Origin: Treponema sp. UBA7590
GTDB taxonomy: Bacteria; Spirochaetota; Spirochaetia; Treponematales; Treponemataceae
Assembly (NCBI GenBank): GCA_002478955.1
Contig: DLKK01000090.1
Location: 55,558-119,557 of the forward strand
Reading direction: 5' to 3'
Length of the DNA stretch: 64,000 bases
The notes beneath the pieces were generated by a model, which saw only the letters and a list, made by a program, of their open reading frames with translations, did not search any database and was not told the origin of the DNA. Numbering within the stretch: the first letter of the stretch is position 1; every line of letters begins with the position of its first letter. Of this stretch, positions 23,961 through 33,299 are shown piece after piece. A program made the translations under genes and the position numbers.

Positions 23961-25793
23961 ATGTGTGGAATTGTTGGTTATGTAGGTACTAATAATGCTG
24001 TTCCTTATCTTGTTAATGGGCTGAAAAAACTTGAATATCGCGGCTATGATTCGTCTGGAATCGTTGTTGGAAAAATAGAAAACGGCGAGCCGAAATTTTA
24101 TTTGTATAAAAAAGCTGGAAAACTTTCAAAGCTTATAGGCATTTTGCCAAAAGATCTTTCTGGTTCATGGGGAATAGGGCACACTCGCTGGGCGACTCAT
24201 GGAATGGTTACAGATCAGAATGCGCATCCATTTCTTTCTAATAATGGAAAAATTGCGGTTGTCCACAATGGAATCATTGAGAATTTCCAGTCTTTGCGGG
24301 CTGCGTTAATAAAAGATGGAATTAAATTCACATCTGAGACTGATACGGAGACAATTCCAAATCTTGTTGCAAAATATTATAAAGGAGACTTGCTTAGCGC
24401 GGTTCAAGAAGCTTTGAGTAAAGTTGTTGGAACTTACGCTCTTGCGATTACTTGCGTTGACGAGCCGAATAAGATTGTTGTCGCAAAACGAGGTGGTCCT
24501 CTTGTTGTTGGTCTTTCTGACGGCGCGTATTATATTGCTTCTGACGCGAATGCGATTGTTGGAAATACAAACCGCGTTATTTATCTTGAAGATGGTGATA
24601 TTGTTGAAGTTACTCCTCAGGGCTTGAAATTTCCGAATATAGAAAACAATGATTACTCAAAACGAATTGAAGAATGTTCGATTGATGCCGCTGAAACTGA
24701 AAAATGTGGATACGACACTTATATGGAAAAAGAAATCAACGAGCAGCCGGAAAGCATTGAACGCGCTTTTGCCGGTCGACTTGATTTTGATGCTTCTACC
24801 GCAAAGCTTAGCGGCTACGATGACGATATTTTTAAGCGCACAAATAAAATTACAGCGATGTCGGCTGGAACTTCCTGGTATGCAAGCGTTTTTGGCGGTC
24901 TTTTGATTGAACAGTACGCAAGAATTCCTTGTTCGGCAGAATTTTCAAGTGAACTCCGTTATAAAAATCCGATTGTAAACAAGGATGATGTATTTCTTGC
25001 TGTAAGCCAGAGTGGCGAAACTGCGGATACTTTGTATGCAATGCGCGAAATTCATGAGAAAGGCGGAAAAGTTTTCGGAATTTGCAATGTTGTTGGTTCT
25101 TCGATTGCGCGCGAAAGCGATGGTGGAGCTTTTATCCATGCAGGACCAGAGATTGCGGTTGCTTCTACAAAAGCTTTTTCAAATACGCTGATAATTTTTT
25201 ATCTTCTTGCGTTGAAATTTGCGCGTCAGCGGGAAATGAGCAAAGAGGATGGGGCAAAATTTATTGAGCAGATAATGATGCAGCCTCGGCTTGTAAAAGA
25301 AGCCCTTAAAAACAAGGATAAAGTTATGCAGATTGCAAAAAAATATGCAAAATGCAAGGATTTTTTGTATCTTGGCCGTGGGCTGATGTATCCGATTGCA
25401 TTGGAAGGCGCGTTGAAATTAAAGGAAATTTCTTACGTTCATGCGGAAGCATTTGCGGCTGGAGAAATAAAACATGGTCCGATTGCGCTTGTGAATGAGC
25501 AAACTCCGAGCGTATTCCTTGTTCCGGATGATTTTTTGCGTGAAAAAGTCATTTCAAATATCAAGGAGATAAAAGCCAGAAAAGGACCTGTTATTGCAAT
25601 TGGCGTTGAAGGTGACAAAGAACTTGAGTCAATTGTTGATGAATTCATTTCAGTTCCAAAAGTTGAAAATCCGGCTTTTTACGCGATTCCGATGGTTGTT
25701 GTCTGCCAGCTTTTTGCTTTTTACGTTGCACAGGAACTTGGCCGCGATGTTGATCAGCCAAGAAATCTTGCAAAATCGGTAACAGTTGAATAA
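23961..25793 (+). CDS. glmS: Glucosamine-6-phosphate synthase (glutamine:fructose-6-P aminotransferase)
   Basis: The 610-residue enzyme makes glucosamine-6-P from fructose-6-P and glutamine, the first step toward UDP-GlcNAc for peptidoglycan. After removal of Met, Cys2 (MCGIVGYVG) is the glutaminase nucleophile. HTRWATHG and HNGIIENF are conserved glutaminase blocks. Two SIS domains follow (~290-420 and ~460-600) with SAGTSWYAS, VSQSGETADTL and a C-terminal DQPRNLAKSVTVE tail, as in all GlmS. ATG follows AAAGGGAGA. No glmS ribozyme is recognisable in the leader. A hairpin related to the intergenic repeat is there instead. Confidence 0.97.
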   Translation: MCGIVGYVGTNNAVPYLVNGLKKLEYRGYDSSGIVVGKIENGEPKFYLYKKAGKLSKLIGILPKDLSGSWGIGHTRWATHGMVTDQNAHPFLSNNGKIAVVHNGIIENFQSLRAALIKDGIKFTSETDTETIPNLVAKYYKGDLLSAVQEALSKVVGTYALAITCVDEPNKIVVAKRGGPLVVGLSDGAYYIASDANAIVGNTNRVIYLEDGDIVEVTPQGLKFPNIENNDYSKRIEECSIDAAETEKCGYDTYMEKEINEQPESIERAFAGRLDFDASTAKLSGYDDDIFKRTNKITAMSAGTSWYASVFGGLLIEQYARIPCSAEFSSELRYKNPIVNKDDVFLAVSQSGETADTLYAMREIHEKGGKVFGICNVVGSSIARESDGGAFIHAGPEIAVASTKAFSNTLIIFYLLALKFARQREMSKEDGAKFIEQIMMQPRLVKEALKNKDKVMQIAKKYAKCKDFLYLGRGLMYPIALEGALKLKEISYVHAEAFAAGEIKHGPIALVNEQTPSVFLVPDDFLREKVISNIKEIKARKGPVIAIGVEGDKELESIVDEFISVPKVENPAFYAIPMVVVCQLFAFYVAQELGRDVDQPRNLAKSVTVE

Positions 25794-25814
25794 AAAAAAT
25801 ATTTCTGTTATACT
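25786..25814 (+). promoter_or_regulatory. Promoter of tRNA-Ile2
   Basis: TTGAAT (25786-25791) and TATACT (25809-25814) are 17 bases apart. The -35 overlaps the last codons of glmS. The predicted start lies 8 bases before the tRNA. Confidence 0.65.
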
Positions 25815-25828
25815 AGTTTCTACATTTC

Positions 25829-25901
25829 GGGCCATTAGCTCAGTGGTTAGAGCAGAGGACTCATAATCCTTTGGTCCTAAGTTCAAGTCTTAGATGGCCC
25901 A
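25829..25901 (+). tRNA. tRNA-Ile2 (CAU anticodon, expected lysidine-modified)
   Basis: A complete 73-base cloverleaf. The acceptor stem GGGCCAT/ATGGCCC is perfect, with discriminator A. The D arm is GCTC...GAGC, the anticodon loop CTCATAA (CAU), and the T loop GTTCAAGTC. The CUCAUAA loop and overall sequence resemble bacterial tRNA-Ile2, which reads AUA after TilS converts the anticodon C to lysidine. Elongator Met is less likely. CCA is not encoded. Confidence 0.9.
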
Positions 25902-25916
25902 GTGTAAAAGTTATTG

Positions 25917-25949
25917 ATGGATTCCACCATGTGGAATCCATTTTTTTTA
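25917..25949 (+). terminator. Terminator of the tRNA gene
   Basis: ATGGATTCCAC pairs perfectly with GTGGAATCCAT around a three-base loop and is followed by eight T. The T run reaches the crcB stop codon on the other strand. Confidence 0.92.
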
Positions 25950-26324
25950 TTTTATGCAATTCTGTCCTGCGAAAACGCATAGAATTCCTAAGAATATGCT
26001 TGCGGCCGCGTAAAGCGCGAAAAATAGCGGATTTTTGTTTGTGATGAAATTTGCGTTTTCTAGTGCGAATGTTGAAAATGTTGTGAATCCGCCGCAAATT
26101 CCGGTTTTTAGAAAAAGAATCATCTGCGGAGTTATTTTTATGGAAGATTTTTGCGCCGCGACTGATGCTAATGCTGTTGCAATTCCAATCAAAAAGCAGC
26201 CAAGCAGGTTTGTGAAAAACGTCTGCAGAGGAAAAAGGTTTTTAATTGGAATCAATGAGATAAAATAACGTAGTGCGCTTCCGATTGCGCCGCCAAATGC
26301 GACTGCCAAAATATTCAAAATCAT
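25947..26324 (-). CDS. crcB: Fluoride channel CrcB/Fluc
   Basis: The 125-residue protein has four hydrophobic segments and the family motifs GGAIGSALRYFISL near the N-terminus, NLLGCFLIGIA, and GICGGFTTFSTFALE (the TFSTF block lines the fluoride pore). CrcB/Fluc dimers let fluoride leave the cytoplasm. It is the second gene of a pair with the sugar kinase, nine bases downstream of it. No fluoride riboswitch is evident ahead of the pair. Confidence 0.93.
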   Translation of the reverse strand: MILNILAVAFGGAIGSALRYFISLIPIKNLFPLQTFFTNLLGCFLIGIATALASVAAQKSSIKITPQMILFLKTGICGGFTTFSTFALENANFITNKNPLFFALYAAASIFLGILCVFAGQNCIK

Positions 26325-26333
26325 TTTTATCCT

Positions 26334-27239
26334 TTAGATTATCGAGCCAGGGCGAAGATTTTCGGCGTTGCGGGCCGCGCACCATGTTCCTTTTGCAAGT
26401 GCGGACTGAAAATCATTTGTTTTCAGGAATTCATGGATAAAACCGGCATTGAACGAGTCGCCGCAGGCTGTTGTGTTTACAGGAATGATTTTTTCAGCAG
26501 GAAATTCCGTGAAAATTCCTTTTTGGGCGGCAAAAGTTGGCTTTGTTCCGCGTGTTACAATTATTATGTTATTTAATTCTTTGCTTTTTAAAGAAATAAA
26601 TTCTCTTAATCCATTTTCTTGAAAAAATGAAGGCAGCTTGAATGTTTTTGCAAATTCTTCTTCATTGATTTTTATTATGTCTGGCACGCAAATTTCAAGA
26701 GTTTCTGTTAAATCTTTTCCGCAATAATCGACCAAAAATATTTTTCCGGCGGTTTTTGTGATTTTTGCAATGAGCGGACAGATTTCTGTTGACCAGATTT
26801 CCGGGCGGCTTCCGGCAAGTATTACGGCTTGGGCTTGTTCAATTTCTTTATGCGCAAGAAAAAGAAGTTCCTCTTCGGCGGCGGAATAATCTTCCTGAAG
26901 TTTTGGCTCGGAAACCACAAGTTCTGTTGTTGAATGTTTTGCAGTGTCAAGAAGCGTCCAGCATTCGCGGGTAAAACCAGGAATTTTTACCGCGGCAAGA
27001 TTTATGGCGTCTTTTTCTGCTAGTTCAATAAATTCGTGTGCATTTTGTTTTCCGAGCGGACAAATTGCGGTTGCGCTTTGCGGCTCAAGCTGATTTAATA
27101 CGCGCGCGGAATTTACGGCTTTTCCGGATGCGTCTTTTATGTAATCTTTTGAGCGGTTGACGTTTTCGAGCTGTAAATTTTCAAACTGAATTGTTTTTTG
27201 TATTGTTGCGCTAAGGCAGATGCAGACGATTTTTGACAT
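26334..27239 (-). CDS. PfkB-family sugar kinase, 1-phosphofructokinase-like
   Basis: The 301-residue kinase has PfkB features: an N-terminal SATIQKTIQFENLQLENVNRSKDYIKDASGKAVNSARVL block that fits the 1-phosphofructokinase/tagatose-6-P kinase branch, and the C-terminal anion-hole and catalytic motif NTTACGDSFNAGF, with Asp as the base. The usual GAGD reads ACGD. The hexose substrate cannot be assigned, and no PTS or sugar operon is nearby. It is transcribed ahead of crcB. Confidence 0.85.
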   Translation of the reverse strand: MSKIVCICLSATIQKTIQFENLQLENVNRSKDYIKDASGKAVNSARVLNQLEPQSATAICPLGKQNAHEFIELAEKDAINLAAVKIPGFTRECWTLLDTAKHSTTELVVSEPKLQEDYSAAEEELLFLAHKEIEQAQAVILAGSRPEIWSTEICPLIAKITKTAGKIFLVDYCGKDLTETLEICVPDIIKINEEEFAKTFKLPSFFQENGLREFISLKSKELNNIIIVTRGTKPTFAAQKGIFTEFPAEKIIPVNTTACGDSFNAGFIHEFLKTNDFQSALAKGTWCAARNAENLRPGSII

Positions 27240-27280
27240 ATTTTTATTTTACTGAAAATACAGCGATTTGTGCAAATGAT

Positions 27281-27371
27281 TGCGGGGCGTTATGGGGCGT
27301 GGCCCCATTAGAAAGGGTAGGCGAAAACTGAAAGGTTGAGCCGAGGGAAAGGCTTTTCCCGGCAAAAGGAG
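27281..27371 (+). repeat. GC-rich intergenic element with two strong hairpins
   Basis: In the 281-base gap before metK, ATGGGGC-GTG-GCCCCAT (27292-27308) forms a perfect stem with a three-base loop. GCCG/GGGAAA (27340-27350) pairs with TTTCCCGGC (27355-27363). The stretch is much more GC-rich than its surroundings and looks like a dispersed intergenic element. No second copy is in the window. Confidence 0.5.
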
Positions 27372-27442
27372 GGTACGTGTCAAAAATTGAAATTTCCTCT
27401 CTACTTGCAGATTTTTTGTTTTTGCATTATGGTTTACGTCAT

Positions 27443-27493
27443 AAATCCATCCGTTGATTTATCCAAATTGCAAGCGGATTTAGGTTTTGCCTA
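27443..27493 (+). promoter_or_regulatory. Possible structured leader of metK
   Basis: AAATCC (27443-27448) can pair with GGATTT (27476-27481), with GTTG/CAA-C continuing inward. The small hairpin TAGG-TTTTG-CCTA (27481-27493) follows. It lies 28 bases before the metK start. I cannot match it to a known SAM riboswitch class. Confidence 0.3.
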
Positions 27494-27520
27494 GAAAATT
27501 TTGCTAAAAAGGAGAGTCTT

Positions 27521-28732
27521 ATGGGACTTTTTTCTTCAAAACAAACACATTATCTTTTTACTTCGGAATCAGTTGGCGAAGGTCATCCTGATAAACTTTG
27601 CGATCAGATTTCTGATGCGATTCTGGACGCTTGTCTAAGGCTTGATCCGAATGCGCATGTGGCTTGCGAGACTTTTGCCACAACGAATTTTGTTCTTGTT
27701 GGCGGTGAGATTTCTTTTACAAAAAACGCAAAGGAAAATATAAAATTTATAAAGAAAAATGCGGAAAAAATTGCGCGTTCTGTTGCAGCGGAAATTGGCT
27801 ATGTGAGCAAGGATGTTGGACTGGATGCAAAGAAATTTAAATTTGAAAATAGGCTTCATGCTCAGTCTGCGGATATAAATCAAGGTGTTGTTGGCGAGGG
27901 GCTTGCGGAATATGAAGGTCAGCAGGGCGCAGGCGACCAGGGAATGATGTTTGGTTATGCTTGCAACGAGACTCCTGAGCTTATGCCGGCGCCGGTTATG
28001 TTTGCGCATAAAATTTTGCTTGCGGCAACGGCTTTAAGAAAATCTGGAAAAATCAACTGGCTTCGACCGGACGCAAAAAGTCAGGTTACAATTGAATATA
28101 AAGACGGAAAACCTGCAAGAATTGACACGGTTGTTGTTTCGCATCAGCATGATCCGGAAATTTCGCATGATGAAATTGAGAAAACAATCATAAATGAAAT
28201 TATAAAACCAGTCCTTGAACCTACAGGGCTTCTTGATGAAAAGACAAAATATCACATTAATCCAACTGGAAGATTTGTGACTGGCGGACCGGACGGCGAT
28301 GCTGGGCTTACCGGCAGAAAAATCATTGTTGACACTTATGGCGGAATGGGGCGTCACGGTGGCGGTGCGTTCAGCGGAAAAGATCCTTCTAAAGTGGACC
28401 GTTCAGCGGCTTACATGGCGAGATACATTGCAAAGAATATTGTCGCTGCGGAATTGGCTGACAGAGCTGAGGTTCAGCTTGCGTATGCGATTGGTGTTCC
28501 ATTTCCAGTTTCTATTCTTGTGGAAACTTTTGGAACAGAGAAAGTTCCTGTTGAAAAAATAGAATCCGCTGTAAAAACAGTTTTTGACTGCACGCCGGCT
28601 GGAATCTGCAAGACATTGGATTTGCGCCGACCTATTTACAGACCGACTGCAAGTTATGGTCATTTTGGAAGAAGCGAATTTCCTTGGGAAAAAACTGATA
28701 AAGTTGAAGCTTTGAGGGCTGCTGTAAAATAA
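27521..28732 (+). CDS. metK: S-adenosylmethionine synthetase
   Basis: The 403-residue enzyme makes SAM from methionine and ATP. Signature blocks are [23 protein letters not shown] at the N-terminus, [13 protein letters not shown], the P-loop-like [29 protein letters not shown], and a closing [12 protein letters not shown]. The length is standard. The start follows AAAAAGGAGAG at eight bases. nth follows after two bases, so they form an operon. The 281-base region upstream holds a GC-rich element and a possible leader hairpin. Confidence 0.97.
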   Translation: MGLFSSKQTHYLFTSESVGEGHPDKLCDQISDAILDACLRLDPNAHVACETFATTNFVLVGGEISFTKNAKENIKFIKKNAEKIARSVAAEIGYVSKDVGLDAKKFKFENRLHAQSADINQGVVGEGLAEYEGQQGAGDQGMMFGYACNETPELMPAPVMFAHKILLAATALRKSGKINWLRPDAKSQVTIEYKDGKPARIDTVVVSHQHDPEISHDEIEKTIINEIIKPVLEPTGLLDEKTKYHINPTGRFVTGGPDGDAGLTGRKIIVDTYGGMGRHGGGAFSGKDPSKVDRSAAYMARYIAKNIVAAELADRAEVQLAYAIGVPFPVSILVETFGTEKVPVEKIESAVKTVFDCTPAGICKTLDLRRPIYRPTASYGHFGRSEFPWEKTDKVEALRAAVK

Positions 28733-28734
28733 AA

Positions 28735-29364
28735 ATGCTTCTTTCAGAATCAGAGATAGTTACTGTTTTTGAACGTTTTAAGGCTGAAAACTCTGAGCCA
28801 AAACCAGATTTGAATTATTATTCTGCGTACACGCTTTTGGTTGCGGTGGTTCTTTCAGCGCAGACTACGGATAAAAGCGTAAACAAAGTCACCGAGCCGC
28901 TTTTTAAACTTGCGGATACTCCTGAAAAAATGTGCGCGTTGTCGCAGGAGCAGATTATCTCTGTCATAAAACCGATTGGGCTTAGCAATGCAAAAAGCAA
29001 AAATATTCTTGGATTAAGCAAAAAACTTCTGGAAGATTTTGGTGGTGTTGTGCCGGATTCGCGCGAGTCTTTAATGACCTTGCCGGGCGTTGGACGAAAA
29101 ACTGCAAATGTGGTTTTGAATGTGATTTTTAAGAAACATACAATGCCGGTTGATACTCATCTTTTGCGGATTTGTCCAAAAATCGGACTTGCTGAAGGAA
29201 ATACGCCGGAAACTGTGGAGAAAAGTCTTGTTGAGCGGATTCCTGACAAATATATGGAGCACGCCCATCACTGGCTTATTCTGCACGGAAGATACGTTTG
29301 TACTGCAAAAAATCCAAAATGCACCGAATGTATTATAAATGACATCTGCAGGCACAATCCGTAA
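28735..29364 (+). CDS. nth: Endonuclease III
   Basis: The 209-residue DNA glycosylase/AP lyase repairs oxidised pyrimidines. The helix-hairpin-helix LPGVGRKTANVVLN carries the catalytic lysine, and MPVDTH carries the catalytic aspartate. The C-terminal cluster CTAKNPKCTECIINDIC has the C-X6-C-X2-C-X5-C spacing of the [4Fe-4S] loop. After VDTH the sequence reads LLRICPKIGL rather than the usual VFRVSNRLGL, a modest divergence. It is two bases downstream of metK and probably translated from the same mRNA. Confidence 0.94.
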   Translation: MLLSESEIVTVFERFKAENSEPKPDLNYYSAYTLLVAVVLSAQTTDKSVNKVTEPLFKLADTPEKMCALSQEQIISVIKPIGLSNAKSKNILGLSKKLLEDFGGVVPDSRESLMTLPGVGRKTANVVLNVIFKKHTMPVDTHLLRICPKIGLAEGNTPETVEKSLVERIPDKYMEHAHHWLILHGRYVCTAKNPKCTECIINDICRHNP

Positions 29365-29450
29365 AATAAATTTATTGTAATAAATTTGTAGCATTTTTCA
29401 ATAATCTGCGGAAATTTGAAATTTATGTGTTTTTTTTTAGGAGTGAAAAT

Positions 29451-30332
29451 ATGGAAGAATCTGAATTTTTGCACGAAGTTACAGAAGCTGCGGCGGTTGC
29501 CGCAAACGAAACGGTTGGTCAGTTTTCAAGTCAGTTTGTTGATTTTATAAAAACGCTTTTGACATGGAAAAATGCCTTCAGGCTGATTGGCGCGCTGTTT
29601 GTAATTTTTTTAATGTGGCTTGTCTTTAAACTGATAAAACATTTTGTAAAAAAAATCTCTGCCGGAAAAATTCAGCAACAATATATTCTTGTGATTACAA
29701 AAACGATTTCCTATATTTTTTATGCGCTTGTCGTAATGTACGTTTTAAGTCTTTTTGGCGTAAAACTTGGCGCAATCTGGGGAGCTGCGGGAATTGCGGG
29801 AATTGCGGTTGGTTTCGCGGCCCAGACTTCTGTGAGTAACTTGATTAGCGGATTGTTTGTTCTTGGTGAAAAAGCCATGAAAGTAGGAGATTTTATTGAA
29901 GTCGGCGGAGTTTCTGGAACTGTTGATTCGGTCGGGCTTCTTTCGATAAAAATTCACACAGTGAACAACCAGATGGTAAGAATTCCAAATAGCTCGATAA
30001 TTAATTCAAATTTTCAGAATAACAGTTTTTTTGAGATTCGCCGTTTTTCGTTCGAGCTTTCTGTTGATTATGCGACTGATATGAATGTTGCGCTGGAGGC
30101 ACTTTCTTCAGTTCCAGAACTTTGTCCTTCAGTTTTAAAAGATCCTGCCGCGGCAGTCTGGTACAATGGTTTTGGCGAAAGCGGAATAAACATTGTGCTG
30201 GCGGTGTGGTTCAATCCTTCGGATTTGGTAAAAATGAAAAATGAAGTTTATATTGCAATCAAAAAAGTTTTTGATGAGAAAAATATAAACATTCCGTTCA
30301 ACCGTTTGGATGTCGCAATGGTTAACGCTTAG
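29451..30332 (+). CDS. mscS: Small-conductance mechanosensitive channel (MscS family)
   Basis: The 293-residue inner-membrane protein has three hydrophobic segments (~40-62, ~80-102, ~105-130). The third is the Gly/Ala-rich pore helix GAAGIAGIAVGFAAQTSVSNLISG. A beta domain follows (FIEVGGVSGTVDSVGLLSIKIHT, then NNQMVRIPNSSIIN), as in MscS. It releases solutes on osmotic downshift. ATG 29451 is chosen for TTAGGAGTG just upstream. It converges with the efflux operon with a two-base gap and no terminator in between. Confidence 0.92.
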   Translation: MEESEFLHEVTEAAAVAANETVGQFSSQFVDFIKTLLTWKNAFRLIGALFVIFLMWLVFKLIKHFVKKISAGKIQQQYILVITKTISYIFYALVVMYVLSLFGVKLGAIWGAAGIAGIAVGFAAQTSVSNLISGLFVLGEKAMKVGDFIEVGGVSGTVDSVGLLSIKIHTVNNQMVRIPNSSIINSNFQNNSFFEIRRFSFELSVDYATDMNVALEALSSVPELCPSVLKDPAAAVWYNGFGESGINIVLAVWFNPSDLVKMKNEVYIAIKKVFDEKNINIPFNRLDVAMVNA

Positions 30333-30334
30333 CA

Positions 30335-31528
30335 TTATTCGCCGGCAAGGGCTACAACAGGATCTAATTTTGCGGCTCTGGCGGCTGGATTTAACCCGAA
30401 GAATATTCCGATTGCAACTGAAAAAACAAAACTGATTATGCAGGCTTTCGGGCTGATTGAAAATCCTGTGTTTTTTACGTATTCAATTGCAAGACTTACC
30501 GCGATTCCTGCAATTATTCCTAAAGTTCCGCCGATTAATGTTATTGATGCGGATTCCACAAGAAACTGCCTGCGGATGTCTGCCGGAGTTGCTCCCAGCG
30601 CTTTTCTGATTCCGATTTCCTGTTTCCGTTCTGTCACTGTGACAATCATTATGTTCATAATTCCAATGCCGCCCACAAAAAGAGAAATTGCGGCTATTGC
30701 GCTTAACATTAGGCTTAGTGTTTTTGTTATTGAATTCATCTGCTCAATCATTGTCTGCATTGAAAAAACGCTTACCGAATATGCGGTTCCAGTAAGTTCC
30801 TGGCAGAAATTTTCGATGGTTTTTGCAAGATCCGACGCGGCTTCGGCGGAAACGGCCTGGATCATCATTGTTTCGGCTGAACGGTCTGGTTTTATTTTTT
30901 TCAGATAAAATCCGCGTGGAATATATGCTGAATTTGTGGAATCTTCCATTCCCGAATTCTGTTCCTTTAAAATTCCCACAACTTGAAAATTGAAAGAAAT
31001 TTTGTTCGTAGTTAAAATAACGTATTTTCCGATTCCATCTCCATCTGGAAAAAGAGCTTCTGCAATCGTGCTGCCTAAAATGATTTTCTGTTTTCCTTCG
31101 TAGTCGTCGGTTACGCCAAGATAACGTCCTTTTTCAAGTTGAAGCCCATACATTTCAAGATAACCGGCTTCAACTGCGTTGCAGGAAACTGTTGAGCTTG
31201 TGGTTGAATATGATATTGTCGCATTTAGGAAATTTTTGTACCAGATTTTTTTGATGTTTTCAACTTTTTCAAATAAATTTTCGCGGAACGATTCGTCAAA
31301 AGTTATAGTTACCGCGTCTCGTTTTTTGCGCATAAATCCTGTGCTTACGCTTACAACATCAAGCCCGGATGAACCGAATGTGTCTTTTATCTGCTTTGTT
31401 GAAACGCTTCCCATGCTTGTGATTATAATCACAGATGCAACACCAATTATTACGCCTAAAAGAGATAAGAAAGTCCGGGTTTTGTTTCTGCGGAAGTTTT
31501 GCAGTGCGTCGATAAAATCTTCAAACAT
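30335..31528 (-). CDS. MacB-type ABC transporter permease
   Basis: The 397-residue protein has one N-terminal membrane helix (TFLSLLGVIIGVASVIIITSM), a large periplasmic domain (~50-265), and three C-terminal helices with the FtsX/MacB core ERKQEIGIRKALGATPADIRRQFLVES. This is the MacB permease design with the ATPase as a separate protein. The start 31528 (MFEDFIDALQNFRRNKTRTF) overlaps the ATPase stop by eight bases. It is the last gene of the tolC-like, macA-like, ATPase, permease operon. Confidence 0.9.
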   Translation of the reverse strand: MFEDFIDALQNFRRNKTRTFLSLLGVIIGVASVIIITSMGSVSTKQIKDTFGSSGLDVVSVSTGFMRKKRDAVTITFDESFRENLFEKVENIKKIWYKNFLNATISYSTTSSTVSCNAVEAGYLEMYGLQLEKGRYLGVTDDYEGKQKIILGSTIAEALFPDGDGIGKYVILTTNKISFNFQVVGILKEQNSGMEDSTNSAYIPRGFYLKKIKPDRSAETMMIQAVSAEAASDLAKTIENFCQELTGTAYSVSVFSMQTMIEQMNSITKTLSLMLSAIAAISLFVGGIGIMNIMIVTVTERKQEIGIRKALGATPADIRRQFLVESASITLIGGTLGIIAGIAVSLAIEYVKNTGFSISPKACIISFVFSVAIGIFFGLNPAARAAKLDPVVALAGE

Positions 31529-32246
31529 TGAAAGCCTCTGAAAATTTTTTTTCAAAATCCGTGTTGATTGTGTCGGACTGGATTTTTCCATCCAGAATTT
31601 TTATGCATCGTTCTGCGTTTTCACCGATTTTTGAATCGTGTGTTACAATTACAATCGTTGTGCCTTCCTTGTTGATTTCGCGGAAAAGTCTCATTATCGC
31701 TTTTCCCGTGCTGCTGTCTAACGCTCCAGTTGGTTCGTCCGCAAGGATAATGTTCGGTTCAGTGACGATTGCCCTTGCGATTGCGACCCTTTGTTTTTGA
31801 CCGCCGGAAAGCTCGTTCGGCCGATGCAAGAAACGTTCTTTTAGCCCGACCTTTTCCAGCGCGTCTTTTGCTTTTTGAATCCGCGTTGTTTTTTCAACTT
31901 TTTGATAGCGTAACGGCAGCATCACATTTTCCAGGATATTTAATCCTGTTAAAAGATGATATTGCTGAAAAACAAAACCGATTGTTTTATTTCTTAGAAC
32001 GGCCAGTTCTTTTTCTGACATTGTTGCGGTTTCTTTTCCGTTGATTTCCACGATTCCGCTTGTTGGGCGGTCAAGGCAACCAATCATATTCATGCAGGTT
32101 GATTTTCCAGAGCCGGAAGGCCCCATAATTGAAAGGAATTCACCTTGCTTAACGCTGAAACTTATGTTGTCAAGCGCGCGGATTTCGTTTTCGCCCATTT
32201 TGTAGATTCTTGTGACATTTTGCATTCGGATAATATTTTCTGCCAT
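31521..32246 (-). CDS. MacB/LolD-type ABC transporter ATPase
   Basis: The 241-residue ATPase has Walker A GPSGSGKST, the Q-loop VFQQYHLL, signature LSGGQKQRVAIARA, Walker B NIILADEPTGALD and switch VTHDS, all in standard order. It energises the MacB-like permease encoded next, with which it overlaps by eight bases. Ten bases separate it from the membrane-fusion gene upstream. Confidence 0.95.
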   Translation of the reverse strand: MAENIIRMQNVTRIYKMGENEIRALDNISFSVKQGEFLSIMGPSGSGKSTCMNMIGCLDRPTSGIVEINGKETATMSEKELAVLRNKTIGFVFQQYHLLTGLNILENVMLPLRYQKVEKTTRIQKAKDALEKVGLKERFLHRPNELSGGQKQRVAIARAIVTEPNIILADEPTGALDSSTGKAIMRLFREINKEGTTIVIVTHDSKIGENAERCIKILDGKIQSDTINTDFEKKFSEAFNV

Positions 32247-32256
32247 CTTAAATTCC

Positions 32257-33297
32257 TTAGAATCTTCCTGGAGGAGGTCCTCCTGCGCCCGGATTTTTGT
32301 TTCCTCCGCCCCGCTTGTTCCATCCGCTAGGAAGCGGTACGCTTTGGGCTTTTAGTATTTCGCCGCCATTCAGCCCGGAAATTATTTTTACATATTCTTT
32401 AGTGTAGGGCTGAATTTGGACATCAATTCTTTTTCCGGTTTTAAAAAGTTCAACATAGGCGTTTTTGTTTTCGTAGGCGATTGCATAGCGTTCAACAATA
32501 AGGTTTTCCTGGGGCTCGGTGATTTGGATTTTTCCTGTAAAAGAAAAATTTGGCAGGATTTCTTTTGGATATTCATCAATTCTGACTTTTGCTTTTACGA
32601 TTGTTGCGCCACGGCTTGTTACTTCACCGATTGCAGGCCAGCTTACAACATAGCCGTAAATCGAATTCTGTTTGTATGCCGGAAATGAAAATTCAACTTT
32701 TTGACCGACAGAAAGTTTCGATACATCAGTTTCTGGAATTTCCACATCCGCAGTAAGATAATCGACATTTACAATTGTTCCGACCGCATCTTTTGCTTCA
32801 AGTGAATCATTTACAGAAACGTCAAAATCCGCGATGATTCCGTCAAAAGTCGCAACAATCTTCCGATCAGAAATTTTTTGAATCAATGAAAGTCTCTGTG
32901 TCTGCATTAATTTGTATTCTTTTTCTGAGCCATTCGCTTTTGTGATTTGCATGTCGTAATCGTGTTTTGCAAGATTGTATTGTTCGGTTGTGTCATCAAG
33001 CTGAATTAAAATCTGACCTTTTTTAACTTTGTCGCCTGCTTTTACAAAAACTCCAGTTACAGTTCCATCGCTTAAAGCTTGAAGTTTTTGTTCGTCTGCG
33101 GCGGAAACAGTTCCTGCGATTTCTATGCAGTTTTCTGAAATTTCTTTTCGGACTGTATAAAATGTTGAAGCCAGTGAATTTTTGTGAATGAGTTTTTTTG
33201 TTCCCAAAAGAGCTAAGATTACAAGAATTGTCAAAATCACGCAGAAAAATAAAATTTTGAATCTAAGCGGAATATTTTTTATGTTGAATTGTTTCAT
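32257..33297 (-). CDS. MacA-like periplasmic adaptor (membrane fusion protein)
   Basis: The 346-residue protein has an N-terminal membrane helix (ILFFCVILTILVILALLG), then a biotinyl-lipoyl-like barrel around VTGVFVKAGDKVKKGQILIQLDDTT, a short coiled-coil hairpin (~120-155, shorter than in MacA), and beta-barrel and membrane-proximal domains. The C-terminus is a Gly/Pro-rich tail (GGGNKNPGAGGPPPG). It should link the MacB pump to the outer-membrane factor whose gene lies two bases upstream. Confidence 0.88.
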   Translation of the reverse strand: MKQFNIKNIPLRFKILFFCVILTILVILALLGTKKLIHKNSLASTFYTVRKEISENCIEIAGTVSAADEQKLQALSDGTVTGVFVKAGDKVKKGQILIQLDDTTEQYNLAKHDYDMQITKANGSEKEYKLMQTQRLSLIQKISDRKIVATFDGIIADFDVSVNDSLEAKDAVGTIVNVDYLTADVEIPETDVSKLSVGQKVEFSFPAYKQNSIYGYVVSWPAIGEVTSRGATIVKAKVRIDEYPKEILPNFSFTGKIQITEPQENLIVERYAIAYENKNAYVELFKTGKRIDVQIQPYTKEYVKIISGLNGGEILKAQSVPLPSGWNKRGGGNKNPGAGGPPPGRF

Positions 33298-33299
33298 TT

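Noticed and set aside
25829..25901. Elongator tRNA-Met
   Set aside because: The CAU anticodon fits, but the CTCATAA loop and the body of the sequence are closer to tRNA-Ile2. Presence of tilS would confirm.
27240..27330. Fluoride riboswitch ahead of the pfkB-crcB pair
   Set aside because: I cannot see the crcB-motif core upstream of 27239. The region holds a GC-rich element instead.
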